Positions 16,144 to 25,591 of a DNA stretch of 64,000 nucleotides are shown here, one piece after another. A program made the translations under genes and the position numbers. The notes beneath the pieces are model-generated. The model made no database searches and was not told the origin of the DNA. It saw only the letters and a list, made by a program, of their open reading frames with translations. Position 1 is the stretch's first letter. The number at the start of each line of letters is the position of its first letter. Origin of the DNA: an uncultured Pirellulaceae bacterium. Its GTDB lineage: Bacteria > Planctomycetota > Planctomycetia > Pirellulales > Pirellulaceae. Where the stretch lies: assembly GCA_905480545.1 (NCBI GenBank), contig CAJQQR010000085.1:1-64000 (forward strand), given 5' to 3'.

Positions 16144-16356
16144 GTGTCTTTGTTTGCAATGTTTGGATTGCCAGGCGGAACAGAAATGATCATTTTGGTC
16201 GTTATTGTGCTTGTTCTTTTTGGCTCGTCACAGCTTCCCAAGTTGATGTTTAACATCGGTCGCAGCAAGCAAGCTCTTCAAAAGGGTTTGAAAGAGGGCT
16301 TGGCGGAAGGCGAAGCAGAGGCGGATTCTGAAGTTAAAGATGACGAGTCAAAATAG
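16144..16356 (+). CDS. tatA: TatA/E-like translocase subunit, copy 1
   Basis: 70 aa. One N-terminal transmembrane helix (IILVVIVLVLFG) is followed by the TatA hinge SSQLPKLM and an amphipathic helix (RSKQALQKGLKEG), then an acidic tail. It forms the pore of the twin-arginine translocase, which exports folded proteins such as the Tat-signal oxidoreductase at 4259. The GTG start is preferred over the ATG at 16159 because GGAG lies 8 bases upstream of the GTG and nothing similar precedes the ATG. It is the first of three Tat-like genes in a row. Confidence 0.85.
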   Translation: MSLFAMFGLPGGTEMIILVVIVLVLFGSSQLPKLMFNIGRSKQALQKGLKEGLAEGEAEADSEVKDDESK

Positions 16357-16481
16357 CCAGTTGATTTTTACTTCTAATTTTTGAGAAATGGCGCGTTGAT
16401 GGTCGCTGGATGTGTCTGGCGAGCTGATAGTCTTTTCGATTTTCAAACCGGCGAAAGCCGAAAACCTTCGGAGGACTCACA

Positions 16482-16661
16482 ATGTTTGGATTACCAGGCG
16501 GATCAGAACTGATCATTATCGCAGGGATTGTAGCTCTGCTTTTTGGCTCCAGCCAAATTCCTAAACTGGCGCGAGCAATTGGACGAAGTAAGTCTGAATT
16601 GCAACGCGGACTGAAAGACGGGATCAAAGAAGGTAATGCTGAATTTGATAATCAACCCTAA
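16482..16661 (+). CDS. tatA: TatA/E-like translocase subunit, copy 2 (59 aa)
   Basis: 59 aa from the ATG at 16482 with GGAGG 7-11 bases upstream, ending at TAA 16659-16661. It begins MFGLPGGSELIIIAGI and continues ALLFGSSQIPKLARAIGRSK, nearly the same layout as copy 1 (MFGLPGGTE, LFGSSQLPKLM), so the two are probably tandem duplicates. It lacks the long acidic tail of copy 1. Single membrane helix plus amphipathic helix, pore-forming Tat component. Confidence 0.88.
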   Translation: MFGLPGGSELIIIAGIVALLFGSSQIPKLARAIGRSKSELQRGLKDGIKEGNAEFDNQP

Positions 16662-16685
16662 CGCCTAACAGCAAAGGAGTTAGCC

Positions 16686-16949
16686 ATGCTACCTGGCGTT
16701 GGTTATACTGAGCTTTTGTTTATTGCGGTCATCGCTGTTTTGCTTTTCGGAAAGAATCTTCCGGAAGTCGCCAAAACGGTCGGTAAGCATTATGCCAAAT
16801 TCAAGCGTTCGATTAGCGACGTACAAAAGTCGATTGATGTGACGGACGCTATTAATGCTGAGCCTACCGACACCGCAACGTCCAGCTACGATTACGACGA
16901 TTACGACGAACCAACTGCACCAAAATTCGATCCTCCCCCGGCGGATTGA
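16686..16949 (+). CDS. TatA/B-like translocase subunit, copy 3
   Basis: 87 aa, ATG with AAAGGAG upstream, 24 bp after copy 2. The membrane helix (ELLFIAVIAVLLFG) is followed by KNLPEVAKTVGKHYAKFKRS, with the FGKxLPEV hinge seen in TatA and TatB proteins of many phyla. The tail is long and acidic/aromatic (SSYDYDDYDEP). It may act as the receptor-type TatB-like subunit while copies 1 and 2 act as TatA, but these classes cannot be split reliably by eye. No tatC is nearby. Confidence 0.82.
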   Translation: MLPGVGYTELLFIAVIAVLLFGKNLPEVAKTVGKHYAKFKRSISDVQKSIDVTDAINAEPTDTATSSYDYDDYDEPTAPKFDPPPAD

Positions 16950-17027
16950 GATTCGGGTTAGATCGTTTTTTCTTTGGTTTAGATACAGACCATTCGAGCA
17001 TCGAACATCAATTGTGAAGCGTATTCG

Positions 17028-17058
17028 GCCAACAGGTTCTTAACTGGTTGGCTTTTTT
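17028..17058 (+). terminator. Rho-independent terminator after the Tat genes
   Basis: GCCAAC (17028-17033) pairs with GTTGGC (17047-17052), with an inner GTT/AAC pair, and a run of six T follows (17053-17058). It lies about 80 bp after the last Tat stop codon. Confidence 0.8.
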
Positions 17059-17725
17059 ATTGCGCAACCAAGCACCCGTTTCGGTTTGGAAGTGCGGCTT
17101 CCGTTTAGGTGGTTTCGAAGTTGCCCAAGCGAATGCGATGCATCGTTTGAATTCGTTGATTTGGCTCTTGTATTCCGGTCGACAGGGTACTTTGCAACGC
17201 AGAACCAGCCGTTGTCTGATGATGCCCCGTTTTCATTATTCGCCTCCAGTACGTTAGGTGAGGTTAGTGGCCCCACACGCGGAACTTCTGTTTGCAGGTC
17301 TGCGTAACAGGAGGTCTGCAGTGAATGGTGGTCTTCAGTAACTAGTTCAAATGATTACCCCAACGCGAAGCTCGCGGCTTCGTGCAATTCCGTTATCTGC
17401 ATCGAATGTTGTCAGCGTATACAAGTGATTTTCGTGCTTGAAATATCTGGGCGACGCGTGAGATGACGATGAGCGAATTGGCCCGGTAAGCCCATTTCGG
17501 CCCGGTGCCCCGTGCTTTTTCGCACAGTCAAACGTCCGTGAGGGCTGTTATTTGCCACGGAACGATTTTTGCGGTTCTAAAAAAACTAAAGTGGCGGTCC
17601 GGATTGCATCGTTTTGCTGTGGCGTTTTATCTACTGATTCCGATTTGGAGAGTTAGAAAATCAAAATAGATCAAATGGCGATTTGGATCATATTAGTTTA
17701 CCGTTGTCCGTTTAAGGAGTAAGAA
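17059..17725. other. Gene-free stretch upstream of the CBS genes
   Basis: About 670 bases with only short frames lacking any family features. The last 80 bases are AT-rich and end in AAGGAGT, the ribosome-binding site of the first CBS gene. Confidence 0.45.
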
Positions 17726-18199
17726 ATGGGGAATGAAGTCTACGATTTGAAGGTCAAAGATTTCGCGAATCTCAAGCCGGTTTCAATCCGGTCGGAGGAC
17801 ACGATCCACACAGCCCTGTTGGCAATGGGAGACAGTCAGGTTTCGTCATTACCAGTGACCAACGGTGCAGGCGAATGCGTGGGGATTCTTTCCACCATCG
17901 ATTTGGTTGATATTACCCGTGACACCGAGCAGGATATTCGTGACCTTGACCTGGTGGATTTGAGTACCAAGCGATTTCTACTTGACAGGTTACTCCAGAA
18001 CTTTGGAACCGAAATAGTGGGGGAATTCATGAGTGAATGCCTCGTCACCGTCACAATGGAAACATCGATACGCGGTGCGACAAAAAAAATGCTTAGCAAC
18101 CGCATTCACCATTTGCCGGTTGTAGACGAAAAAAAACAGCTGGTGGGAATTGTATCCAGCATGGACTTACTTGCTGAATTCGCCGACGCCACAATTTGA
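17726..18199 (+). CDS. CBS-domain pair protein 1
   Basis: 157 aa, ATG with AAGGAG upstream. Two CBS domains: first SIRSEDTIHTALLAMGDSQV with SSLPVTNGAGECVGILSTID, second FMSECLVTVTMETSIRGATK with HHLPVVDEKKQLVGIVSSMD. CBS pairs (Bateman modules) bind adenosyl nucleotides such as AMP, ATP or SAM and signal energy status. No catalytic domain is attached, so it presumably acts through a partner. It is followed after 24 bp by a second CBS-pair gene and then a sodium symporter, an arrangement that may be one operon. Confidence 0.85.
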   Translation: MGNEVYDLKVKDFANLKPVSIRSEDTIHTALLAMGDSQVSSLPVTNGAGECVGILSTIDLVDITRDTEQDIRDLDLVDLSTKRFLLDRLLQNFGTEIVGEFMSECLVTVTMETSIRGATKKMLSNRIHHLPVVDEKKQLVGIVSSMDLLAEFADATI

Positions 18200-18223
18200 T
18201 CTTCAATTTCTCCCTAGCGTCCA

Positions 18224-18685
18224 ATGACGAAGGGTTCGTTTCAATTTTTAACTTGGATATTGATGAACGCAAAAATTTCTGACCTTATGATGCACCCTGT
18301 TATGACCGCAACCCCGCACCAGACCATCGGGCATTTGAAGGAGGTTATGCGGGAGAATAGTTCCAGTTGTATGCCGGTGGTTGATACCGAGAATCGCCCT
18401 GTTGGCATCATTACCGCGAGTGACATGCTCGACGATCATCCTGATAATTCGCCCGTATCGGCTCATATGAACAAGCAGGTCTATACCGTTCCTCAGTACA
18501 ACGATGCATCGATGGCCGCGAGGATCATGCGTAACCACAGAATTCATCACGTGGTCGTAACGCACGAACAGGAGGTGGTTGGGATTATCAGTTCGTATGA
18601 CCTGTTAAAGCTGGTTGAAAACCATCGCTTTGTTATGAAGAATCCGCCGACAGAATCCAGTAAGGGTGGCAAGCGACTTCAATAG
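18224..18685 (+). CDS. CBS-domain pair protein 2
   Basis: 153 aa from 18224; an internal ATG at 18263 (MNAKISDLMMHPVMTA) gives the usual CBS start and may be the real one. Two CBS domains: MMHPVMTATPHQTIGHLKEV with SCMPVVDTENRPVGIITASD, and HMNKQVYTVPQYNDASMAAR with HHVVVTHEQEVVGIISSYD. It is a partner or paralogue of the CBS protein just upstream. The next gene starts 19 bp downstream. Confidence 0.82.
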   Translation: MTKGSFQFLTWILMNAKISDLMMHPVMTATPHQTIGHLKEVMRENSSSCMPVVDTENRPVGIITASDMLDDHPDNSPVSAHMNKQVYTVPQYNDASMAARIMRNHRIHHVVVTHEQEVVGIISSYDLLKLVENHRFVMKNPPTESSKGGKRLQ

Positions 18686-18704
18686 ACCGGCTTGAATTTT
18701 AAAT

Positions 18705-20255
18705 GTGGATGAGAACGGAGCGTTTGGCATGAACGGACGAGACATTTGGAGCAATCGCACCGCTTTTGTCTTGGCATCCATCGGTTCGGCGATTGGATTG
18801 GGCAACCTCTGGAGGTTCCCCTACGTTTGTTACGAATTTGGTGGTGGCGCTTTTCTGTTTGCCTATCTGATCTGCCTGGTCGTCGCGGGGATTCCGCTAT
18901 TGATGCTCGAATTTGCTCTTGGTAAGCGAATGGACCAGGCAGCACCTGGTGCATTTGCAGCGATTCATTCTCGGCTAGAGTGGTTTGGTTGGTTTGCCGT
19001 TGGAGTCGGTTTTATTATCTGTTCTTACTATTCCGCAATCATGTCTTATTGTGTGAATTACTTCGGCTTCAGTTTTAGCCTTGCTTGGGGGGAGGATCCC
19101 ACACATTTCTTTGAGAGAGAAGTTTTGGATCAAACGAATGATGCGAGCCAGCCTTGGCAGCTCGGATCTTTCCGTTGGCAAATTTTTGTGGGACTTCTTA
19201 TTTCATGGGCCATGATCCTTTTCTGCGTTTGGAAAGGCGCAAAGACCGTGGGCAAGGTGGTGTGGATTACGGTGCTGGGGCCCTGGGCTTTATTGCTGCT
19301 TTTCGTTATTCGTGGGGTCACGCTTAAAGGCGCTGCGGAGGGGCTAGCATTTTATTTTACGCCGCAATGGGAAGTGCTTTGGAACTTCAATCCCAGCCCG
19401 GGAGAAATTGGTGCTCATGGATTATGGTTGGCGGCTATTTCGCAGGTCTTTTTTAGTTTGACGGTTGGGTTCGGCGTCATGATCGCGTACGGCAGTTTTA
19501 TGGACGACAAAACTTGCATCGTCAGGAACTCATGGATCATTGGTTTGGGGGATGCATTGACGGCTATTGTCGGCGGCATGGCCGTATTCGGGGCGTTAGG
19601 ACACAAGGCGTTGGTAACTGGAAAACCTCTGCAGGAAGTCGTAAGTTCGGGACCGGGGCTTACGTTTGCCACCTATCCAGAAATCATTAATGGGCTCCCC
19701 TATCCTGTATTTTTTGGCATTCTTTTCTTCTTGATGCTCAGTTTGTTGGCGATCGATTCGGCGTTCAGTTTGGTTGAGGCATTGTCGACCGCCGTGAGGG
19801 ACAAATTTGGATTTTCGCATCAAAAGGCCAATATTATAGTAGCCGTTTGCGGGCTGTTTTTTGGACTTCCATATATGTTTGGTGTCGGGATCCACTGGTT
19901 GGACATTGTTGACCATTTCATGAATTTTGTTGGTCTGTCGATCGTGGTACTTGGTACCTGTCTGATCGTTGGTTGGTACAAGCGACCTTCGGAGATGCGT
20001 CAATTCATCAATGAAAAATCAAAGGGACAAATTGGGGTCTGGTGGGATATTCGAATTAAGTATTTTATTCCGGCTGCAATTTTATACATGCTGGGTTTCG
20101 AAATTTATGAGCGGGTGGACGGGCCCTATGGGGAATTTCACTCTCGAAGCCAGGAATTGTTATTTGGTTGGGGAGTCCTGCTCTTCATTTTGGTGGTCGG
20201 TTTGGTCCTTGCCGCTCTTCGAAAACGTTTACCGACCAATCCGCCACCGTCCTAA
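18705..20255 (+). CDS. Sodium:neurotransmitter symporter-family transporter
   Basis: 516 aa. A GTG start at 18705 or ATG at 18729 are both possible. The N-terminus RTAFVLASIGSAIGLGNLWR and FPYVCYEFGGGAFLFAYL is the diagnostic first-helix region of the NSS/SLC6 family (LeuT-like). About twelve membrane helices are visible. It should couple Na+ entry to uptake of an amino acid or amine at the inner membrane; the substrate is unknown. It is 19 bp downstream of the CBS gene, which suggests the CBS proteins might sense a nucleotide and modulate this transporter. Confidence 0.9.
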   Translation: MDENGAFGMNGRDIWSNRTAFVLASIGSAIGLGNLWRFPYVCYEFGGGAFLFAYLICLVVAGIPLLMLEFALGKRMDQAAPGAFAAIHSRLEWFGWFAVGVGFIICSYYSAIMSYCVNYFGFSFSLAWGEDPTHFFEREVLDQTNDASQPWQLGSFRWQIFVGLLISWAMILFCVWKGAKTVGKVVWITVLGPWALLLLFVIRGVTLKGAAEGLAFYFTPQWEVLWNFNPSPGEIGAHGLWLAAISQVFFSLTVGFGVMIAYGSFMDDKTCIVRNSWIIGLGDALTAIVGGMAVFGALGHKALVTGKPLQEVVSSGPGLTFATYPEIINGLPYPVFFGILFFLMLSLLAIDSAFSLVEALSTAVRDKFGFSHQKANIIVAVCGLFFGLPYMFGVGIHWLDIVDHFMNFVGLSIVVLGTCLIVGWYKRPSEMRQFINEKSKGQIGVWWDIRIKYFIPAAILYMLGFEIYERVDGPYGEFHSRSQELLFGWGVLLFILVVGLVLAALRKRLPTNPPPS

Positions 20256-20546
20256 TTGTTTCGCCTTTTGAATTCAGTTTAATCTTGATTCGATTTCATT
20301 TGAATCTAAAGCATGTCTTCTCGCTTAAGCACGCGTAAGTGGTATCGCATGCCGCAAAGAATTCATTGGATATGCGACAGGGTGAAATTACGGCTTTTCA
20401 CGGGGAGGGGGGGCCTCACGCATTTTCGTCTTGGAATGAAATATGAAATGTCCATACGCGAGGCGTCATTGGGTTCGAACGCCCGTTACAAGTTGATGTT
20501 TGGAACCAATATGAATTGTTGACAACGGATTTCGAATCCTTGACTT

Positions 20547-21101
20547 TCAGTCACCCGAACCGATGTCGTTATTAAACGAATCAAAAATCAGTTCGTTTTC
20601 CCGGGCTTCATGTTTCATCAATTGGTCGCAGAACGATTCAAATCGAATGTCAACGTCTTTGAGTTTTAGAGGCAATCGACGATGGTGGCGAAGTTTATCA
20701 ATCCAGTCACAGATCTCACAGATTTCACAGTATAAATATTGGTGATCGTTCTTCAGATCCTCCGCCCGTTTGGCGATATTCATATCTACAAAAGCAGGGT
20801 TGTCGAAATAGCCAAATCCCTCTTCCAACGAAAATTGCAACGCGAATAGATCTCGCAATTCCTCCATATCGGCGGCGAGTCGATGCTCGTCATTTTCAGA
20901 TCGCAGTTTATGTTTGCACATGTCGCGGGCGCCGGCCAACAAGTCCCAGAGTTCGGTGTGGACATCTTTGATTTCCTGCAGGAAGGCAGCATTGATTGAT
21001 ACCAAAGTGCTGTTTGACGTACCTGAAACTGCTGAAAGTTGTCGCTGCATGACTTTGACGGCCATAAGAGGTCTCCGTGCATTGAGGATAGTGTCTTTCA
21101 C
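20547..21101 (-). CDS. Hemerythrin-like HHE protein
   Basis: 184 aa. The four-helix pattern with metal-ligand candidates is visible: IKDVHTELWDLL (His on the first helix), FALQFSLEEGFGYF (Glu), NDHQYLYCEI (His), MKHEARENELI (His-Glu). These fit a hemerythrin-like fold binding a di-iron centre for oxygen, NO or iron handling. I am moderately sure of the fold and less sure of the metal. It stands alone, convergent with the symporter gene. Confidence 0.6.
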   Translation of the reverse strand: MKDTILNARRPLMAVKVMQRQLSAVSGTSNSTLVSINAAFLQEIKDVHTELWDLLAGARDMCKHKLRSENDEHRLAADMEELRDLFALQFSLEEGFGYFDNPAFVDMNIAKRAEDLKNDHQYLYCEICEICDWIDKLRHHRRLPLKLKDVDIRFESFCDQLMKHEARENELIFDSFNNDIGSGD

Positions 21102-21570
21102 ATTGTCAATCCCGAGTATACCGAATTCAAATTGACTCCCAAAGCAAAATCTTGCGTACTTGGTTTCTAAAATGCATCGACAGTGGAAACGGGCAAGTAA
21201 TTTGCCATTAAAGTCCGATGGAGCATGTGAATGTCGATCCAGTTTCCATTAAAAGTTTTAACTTTTAGGATGGAACCAAATTGCATTGATCCATCCGTTT
21301 TCGCAGTTCTCAGAGTACGACGATATTCGTCTTAACCAAGTCAAACGCCGTTGGAAGCGAATGCCTGTGTACTGAATGCACGTTTATTGAGGCACAGGAA
21401 AATGCAAAACGATCAGGAGTGCTTGGTTGGCGTTGAGCCCAAATTAAATCCGGGAAGAGGTTTCAATGTTGTTGCCTCCTCCGCAGGTGGAAAGAGGGCA
21501 ATGTTGTCTCACATGACGCCGTGCATTGAAAACCCGTTTGTACAGCATTTGGTTCAACAGTAATAAGATG
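21102..21570. other. Intergenic gap, nothing recognised
   Basis: 469 bases with no supported gene or RNA. It carries the promoter of the hemerythrin-like gene at its left end and lies after the 3' end of the SbcC-like gene at its right end. Confidence 0.4.
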
Positions 21571-24294
21571 TTATAAGTTTGTTTTATGATTTACGATTTC
21601 TTCTAAGTCAAAAAACTTTGCGTTGGCGAGTCCGCGATAACGCTCTGGATGACAAGTTAGAAGGATGATTTGGAACCGTTCCGCCGACTCCTCCAATATG
21701 TTTGCGATCCGATTGAGCCGTGATGCATCGGTGTAGGTGAATACATCGTCAAAAACAACCGGTTGCCGATCTTTGGGAAACGCAATGTCAGCAAGTGCCA
21801 TTCGGACAGCAAAATGCACTTGTTCTTGTTCACCACCTGAAATCTGTTCCAGGTCAACGCCACCGATGGACTGATCAGGTGAGATGCATTGCGGCAGCAA
21901 TGATTCGTCAAAATCAATTTTTTGGAATTTTGAGCCCACGATTCGATTCAAGTAGTAATTGGCACGATTACCAATGGGATCAACCAGGGCATTCATCACC
22001 TCCGACTTTTCACAAATAACGGTTTCGTAAAGCAGTTGTATTGCATCCATTTGTTTTTGCTGTTGCAGAATCTGGTTCTCCAGACTTGCGATATGCTCCT
22101 CGCTTGCTGCCAAAGTCGAATACGGGGCGTCGGCAATGATTTGCTCCAGCCGACCGGTCTCCGTGTTTAATTTTCCGTTCGCCGAATCAACTGTCGTACG
22201 AAAAGCCTTTAGTTGCTCCTCCAGTAATCGTTGAGACTTGGCTGGATCATCGCCCAACTGCAAAATTCGTTCGTTAACTATTTTTAGTTTGCCGATGGCA
22301 GCATCCCGTTCCAAAGCGACCTGCAATCGTCGTTCTATTCGAGCCTGATGATTGAGCCCATCTCCTTGGAGTGATTGCAGTGTTTTCTCGGTCGCTGACA
22401 TTCGAGAACGCAAGTTTGCGATTTCAGATTTCCGGTTGGCTAACGATTCTTCACTTCTTTTCAACGCCGCTTTTGCAGAATCGGACGCCGTTTCTGCATC
22501 GTCAATATCTCGATTGTATTTGAATTCGATGTCTTCGGCGTCTCGCGCCGTTTCGTCCAAATTGGGAACGGTTTGTTTCCACGCCGGATAAAGTGAGATA
22601 ATCTCATCCAGAATGTTCTTCGCATGTGAGCGTTTCGTCATTAGTTGTTCGAGTGTGGCCCCATTCAGTAACGCGTCCAGTTTGACCTCGGTATTCGAAA
22701 TTAAATGGTCCATCGATTCGGCCTCTGCATGTCTCGCTTCCAGGGTTGCGAGGTCGTCCGAACCAAATCCGCTTGTCAATTCCAGGAACGTAGAGTTTGC
22801 GGATTCAAATTGATTATGGAGTTTTGCGAAATCACTTGTCGGTCCGGTCGCAGAAAAATGACCGACGCCCGGGATTGTGAACACAACATCAGGGGAACCA
22901 CCGATGTCCAGGGTTTGGTCCTCTTGGGTTGTTTGTCGCCCAATCTGTTCCGCCTGAGTGATATCGATCGTTGTCTGTTTAGCGAATTTAACTTTGACAC
23001 GAATCAAAGACGCGTTTAGTCTCAAGCGGGCATCATCTCGATTTCTTGCGATTTTAGTGATCTGCTTAAGCAATAGTTTATCTGGTGCAACGATTTTCGC
23101 TCTTGAGGCACGCAGTTCTTTTAGTTCATCAGTTACGATCTCCAGCTGTTCAATCTGCTTGTTGAACTTTGCAAAGGATTCATTGTTGCGTGTGAATCGT
23201 TCAGCAAGATCGGCAATCGCCCTGGAATTAGAAACGTCAGCTCTTCGAAGCCGGGTTTTTTTCAATTGTTCGACTGCATTGTTTGAGGCTTTCAAATCCT
23301 GTTCTACGATTTTCTCCAGAGTGGGTAAGTCGTTGGACAAAAGCTTGTGCTTTTGGGAAATCTCGGTTTGTTCGGTTTCGGCATCTGCAATTGCCGTAAT
23401 TCGCTCGACAATGGCATTATAACGATCTTCAGCGGATGATAATTCTAGCTGGTACTGCTTTTTCTGTTCAGTTAATTTGCGATACTTTTCAACCTGTTCT
23501 CGATTCGTTTTCAACTGAGAGTCGAGTTCAGCTTCACTCTGCTTAGCCTGTTTTAGTTCCGCAGTCAGATCTTCAATTCGACGGCTCGCAGTTTCAAACG
23601 CTTGTAGTTGCTGTCGACACGATTCGCGACGCTCTTTTTCAGTCTTTAATCTCGATTGTAAGTCCACGATGGGGGGAGACGATGATCCGGTCCGTTTTAT
23701 TTTGCCGGTGCGCGTAAAAAATTGGCTATAGGCTTCCGAGATTTTGTTTTCCAAGTCCTCAGTGCCAATCCCCGTGATTTGAGAGCCAATTGAATCTTGG
23801 ATGGTTGCTCGCGGTACCGATGCCAATTCGTTGATGCGAAGGTTGCCTTGGGGGGCCCAAAGGATCTGTGCGAATCCCCAATGGCGTTGATCGCTGACAC
23901 CGCGGCTGGACGCCTCGCCGGAAAGAATGGCACGCGCGCGGTCGTCCGCGGCACGGGATTCTGCCAACGGGACAAATTTGTCGTCCTCTTTCCGAGAGAG
24001 CTGCGCAGTTGGTGACACAAGGAACTGTTTAAACAGTTTAAATTGTTCGTCACCCTGTTCGAATTCGATGGCCACCGTTGGCGAAAGTTCACGGCCCCAT
24101 GAGCGGATTGCTTTGATTCCGGCACCGCCAACATTGTGGCTGTCGAACAAGCATCGTGTCAGGGCCATGATCAATGAGGACTTACCAATTCCGTTTGGAC
24201 CATGAATGATGTTAAGCCCGTTGTCGAATGGTCCGACTTTGGTCTCGTTAACAAAGCAGCGCCAGCCTTTAACCGTCAAGGATCGCAATATCAT
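21571..24294 (-). CDS. SbcC/Rad50/YhaN-like SMC-type ATPase
   Basis: 907 aa. N-terminal Walker A GPNGIGKSS (about residues 33-41), then two long coiled-coil arms (about 220-450 and 560-750), and the C-terminal signature SGGEQEQV with Walker B PVVFDDVFTYTD and the H-loop LLTCHPERY. This is the ABC-type ATPase of a Mre11-Rad50-like nuclease complex, which tethers and trims DNA ends. Between the arms there is no CxxC zinc hook; the central segment (FTIPGVGHFSATGP) looks like the apical domain of YhaN-type proteins. It overlaps the nuclease gene by 4 nt (24291-24294). Confidence 0.85.
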   Translation of the reverse strand: MILRSLTVKGWRCFVNETKVGPFDNGLNIIHGPNGIGKSSLIMALTRCLFDSHNVGGAGIKAIRSWGRELSPTVAIEFEQGDEQFKLFKQFLVSPTAQLSRKEDDKFVPLAESRAADDRARAILSGEASSRGVSDQRHWGFAQILWAPQGNLRINELASVPRATIQDSIGSQITGIGTEDLENKISEAYSQFFTRTGKIKRTGSSSPPIVDLQSRLKTEKERRESCRQQLQAFETASRRIEDLTAELKQAKQSEAELDSQLKTNREQVEKYRKLTEQKKQYQLELSSAEDRYNAIVERITAIADAETEQTEISQKHKLLSNDLPTLEKIVEQDLKASNNAVEQLKKTRLRRADVSNSRAIADLAERFTRNNESFAKFNKQIEQLEIVTDELKELRASRAKIVAPDKLLLKQITKIARNRDDARLRLNASLIRVKVKFAKQTTIDITQAEQIGRQTTQEDQTLDIGGSPDVVFTIPGVGHFSATGPTSDFAKLHNQFESANSTFLELTSGFGSDDLATLEARHAEAESMDHLISNTEVKLDALLNGATLEQLMTKRSHAKNILDEIISLYPAWKQTVPNLDETARDAEDIEFKYNRDIDDAETASDSAKAALKRSEESLANRKSEIANLRSRMSATEKTLQSLQGDGLNHQARIERRLQVALERDAAIGKLKIVNERILQLGDDPAKSQRLLEEQLKAFRTTVDSANGKLNTETGRLEQIIADAPYSTLAASEEHIASLENQILQQQKQMDAIQLLYETVICEKSEVMNALVDPIGNRANYYLNRIVGSKFQKIDFDESLLPQCISPDQSIGGVDLEQISGGEQEQVHFAVRMALADIAFPKDRQPVVFDDVFTYTDASRLNRIANILEESAERFQIILLTCHPERYRGLANAKFFDLEEIVNHKTNL

Positions 24295-25421
24295 GAAGAT
24301 TGTTCCTGCATTAAGCGATAGAGCTCCAGCAAAGATCGTGTTGCAACGTCCGGCGAGGCAAGTGCGGAGCGTTCGCCCACGTGTGCTGGGTCTGTCCAGT
24401 GATGAAGTTGTCGAGCGACAGATTGCATCAGGCCGACCGGCAATTCGCTGAGCCAGGTTTCGTCGGCGGGGGACGGAAGTAGATTCGAGGCATCGTATCT
24501 TCCATAAAGAAATCGTGCCTGAAGAAGCTCTTGAATTCGCGTCAGTTCGCCTTGGGCCGCTTGATGTAGAACGCCTGCCAACTTTAGCTCAACCAATGAA
24601 TGTTCCAAATCGCCAAGAGCTTCGATTTCTTTCCGAATCCGCAACATGTCGTCTACTTCGGTCACGGTTTCGTCCAACGTCCTCCATGTAAGGCCGCCTG
24701 TCCGAATCGATGTTAAAACGGGTGTGCTCCCTTTTGAATGGATTTCTACCAAGACGACGTTGCCGCTATCTCTCTCGCCAAACTTTGTAGTCTCGTGGGC
24801 TCCGGAATAGGCCAATCGGACGGAACCGTCAGCGGAGGGGTAGGTCGCGAAGGAATGGTGATGTCCCAAAGCTAGATAATCGAGCCCGGTAATCTTGGCC
24901 GCCTCGCGGTCTATGGGGTAATCGATGACGCCGTGTGATGCTCCGCTTACCGTGCCGTGCGCGAGGCCTACTGAGATCTTCGGGTTATTAGATGCATCGA
25001 TCCAGCGGACTGGATTTACGAGTGAATGCTTCTCGAATAATGGCGAGGGATATAAGGTGACATTTTCCAATTCAATCGGTTTAGCCTCCCTGGCGATATT
25101 CAAATTGGGGTGGGAACTCCATGCGGGATGCTCCCAAACCGAACCCGGAACAAGTGGGTCATGGTTTCCTGAAATGATGTAAACCGGTTTTGGAAAACTG
25201 GCCAAGATGTCAGCAACCTTTTGGACGAGAACACGGTCAACCGAATTGTCCTCAAAAGTGTCGCCGGCGACGATCATGAAATCTGCATGATTTTCAATGG
25301 CCGTATTGACGACTCTTTGCGCTGAAGCGAGGCGTTGGGCGCGAACTGTCTCCCCAACCGAGCCGACGTGCACAGCCTTCATGCCAATCTGCCAGTCCGC
25401 CGTATGGATGAATTTTACCAT
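24291..25421 (-). CDS. SbcD/Mre11/YhaO-like DNA repair nuclease
   Basis: 376 aa metallophosphoesterase. Motifs: FIHTADWQIGMKAV (Asp/His metal ligands), VAGDTFEDNSVD, YIISGNHDPLVPGS and LALGHHHSF. These define the two-metal exonuclease/endonuclease SbcD/Mre11. It is co-transcribed with the SMC-like ATPase (ATGA overlap), so the two should form one nuclease complex acting on DNA ends and hairpins. Both match the YhaO/YhaN branch better than classical SbcCD, judged by the ATPase lacking a zinc hook. Confidence 0.88.
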   Translation of the reverse strand: MVKFIHTADWQIGMKAVHVGSVGETVRAQRLASAQRVVNTAIENHADFMIVAGDTFEDNSVDRVLVQKVADILASFPKPVYIISGNHDPLVPGSVWEHPAWSSHPNLNIAREAKPIELENVTLYPSPLFEKHSLVNPVRWIDASNNPKISVGLAHGTVSGASHGVIDYPIDREAAKITGLDYLALGHHHSFATYPSADGSVRLAYSGAHETTKFGERDSGNVVLVEIHSKGSTPVLTSIRTGGLTWRTLDETVTEVDDMLRIRKEIEALGDLEHSLVELKLAGVLHQAAQGELTRIQELLQARFLYGRYDASNLLPSPADETWLSELPVGLMQSVARQLHHWTDPAHVGERSALASPDVATRSLLELYRLMQEQSS

Positions 25422-25591
25422 TGAGAGAAATTGACCAATTTGAGTTCTGGATTCTTCGTGTGAGGGTTTTCTTTTCGGCGGGCTTTTTATTGGATCGTGT
25501 GGAGCAGGCTCACTGCGATCAAAAAGTTGAAATTTGCAAAGATACTAGCAAAGAATACTGCAGTCGGGCATTGCGAATTCCACCCCGAAAT

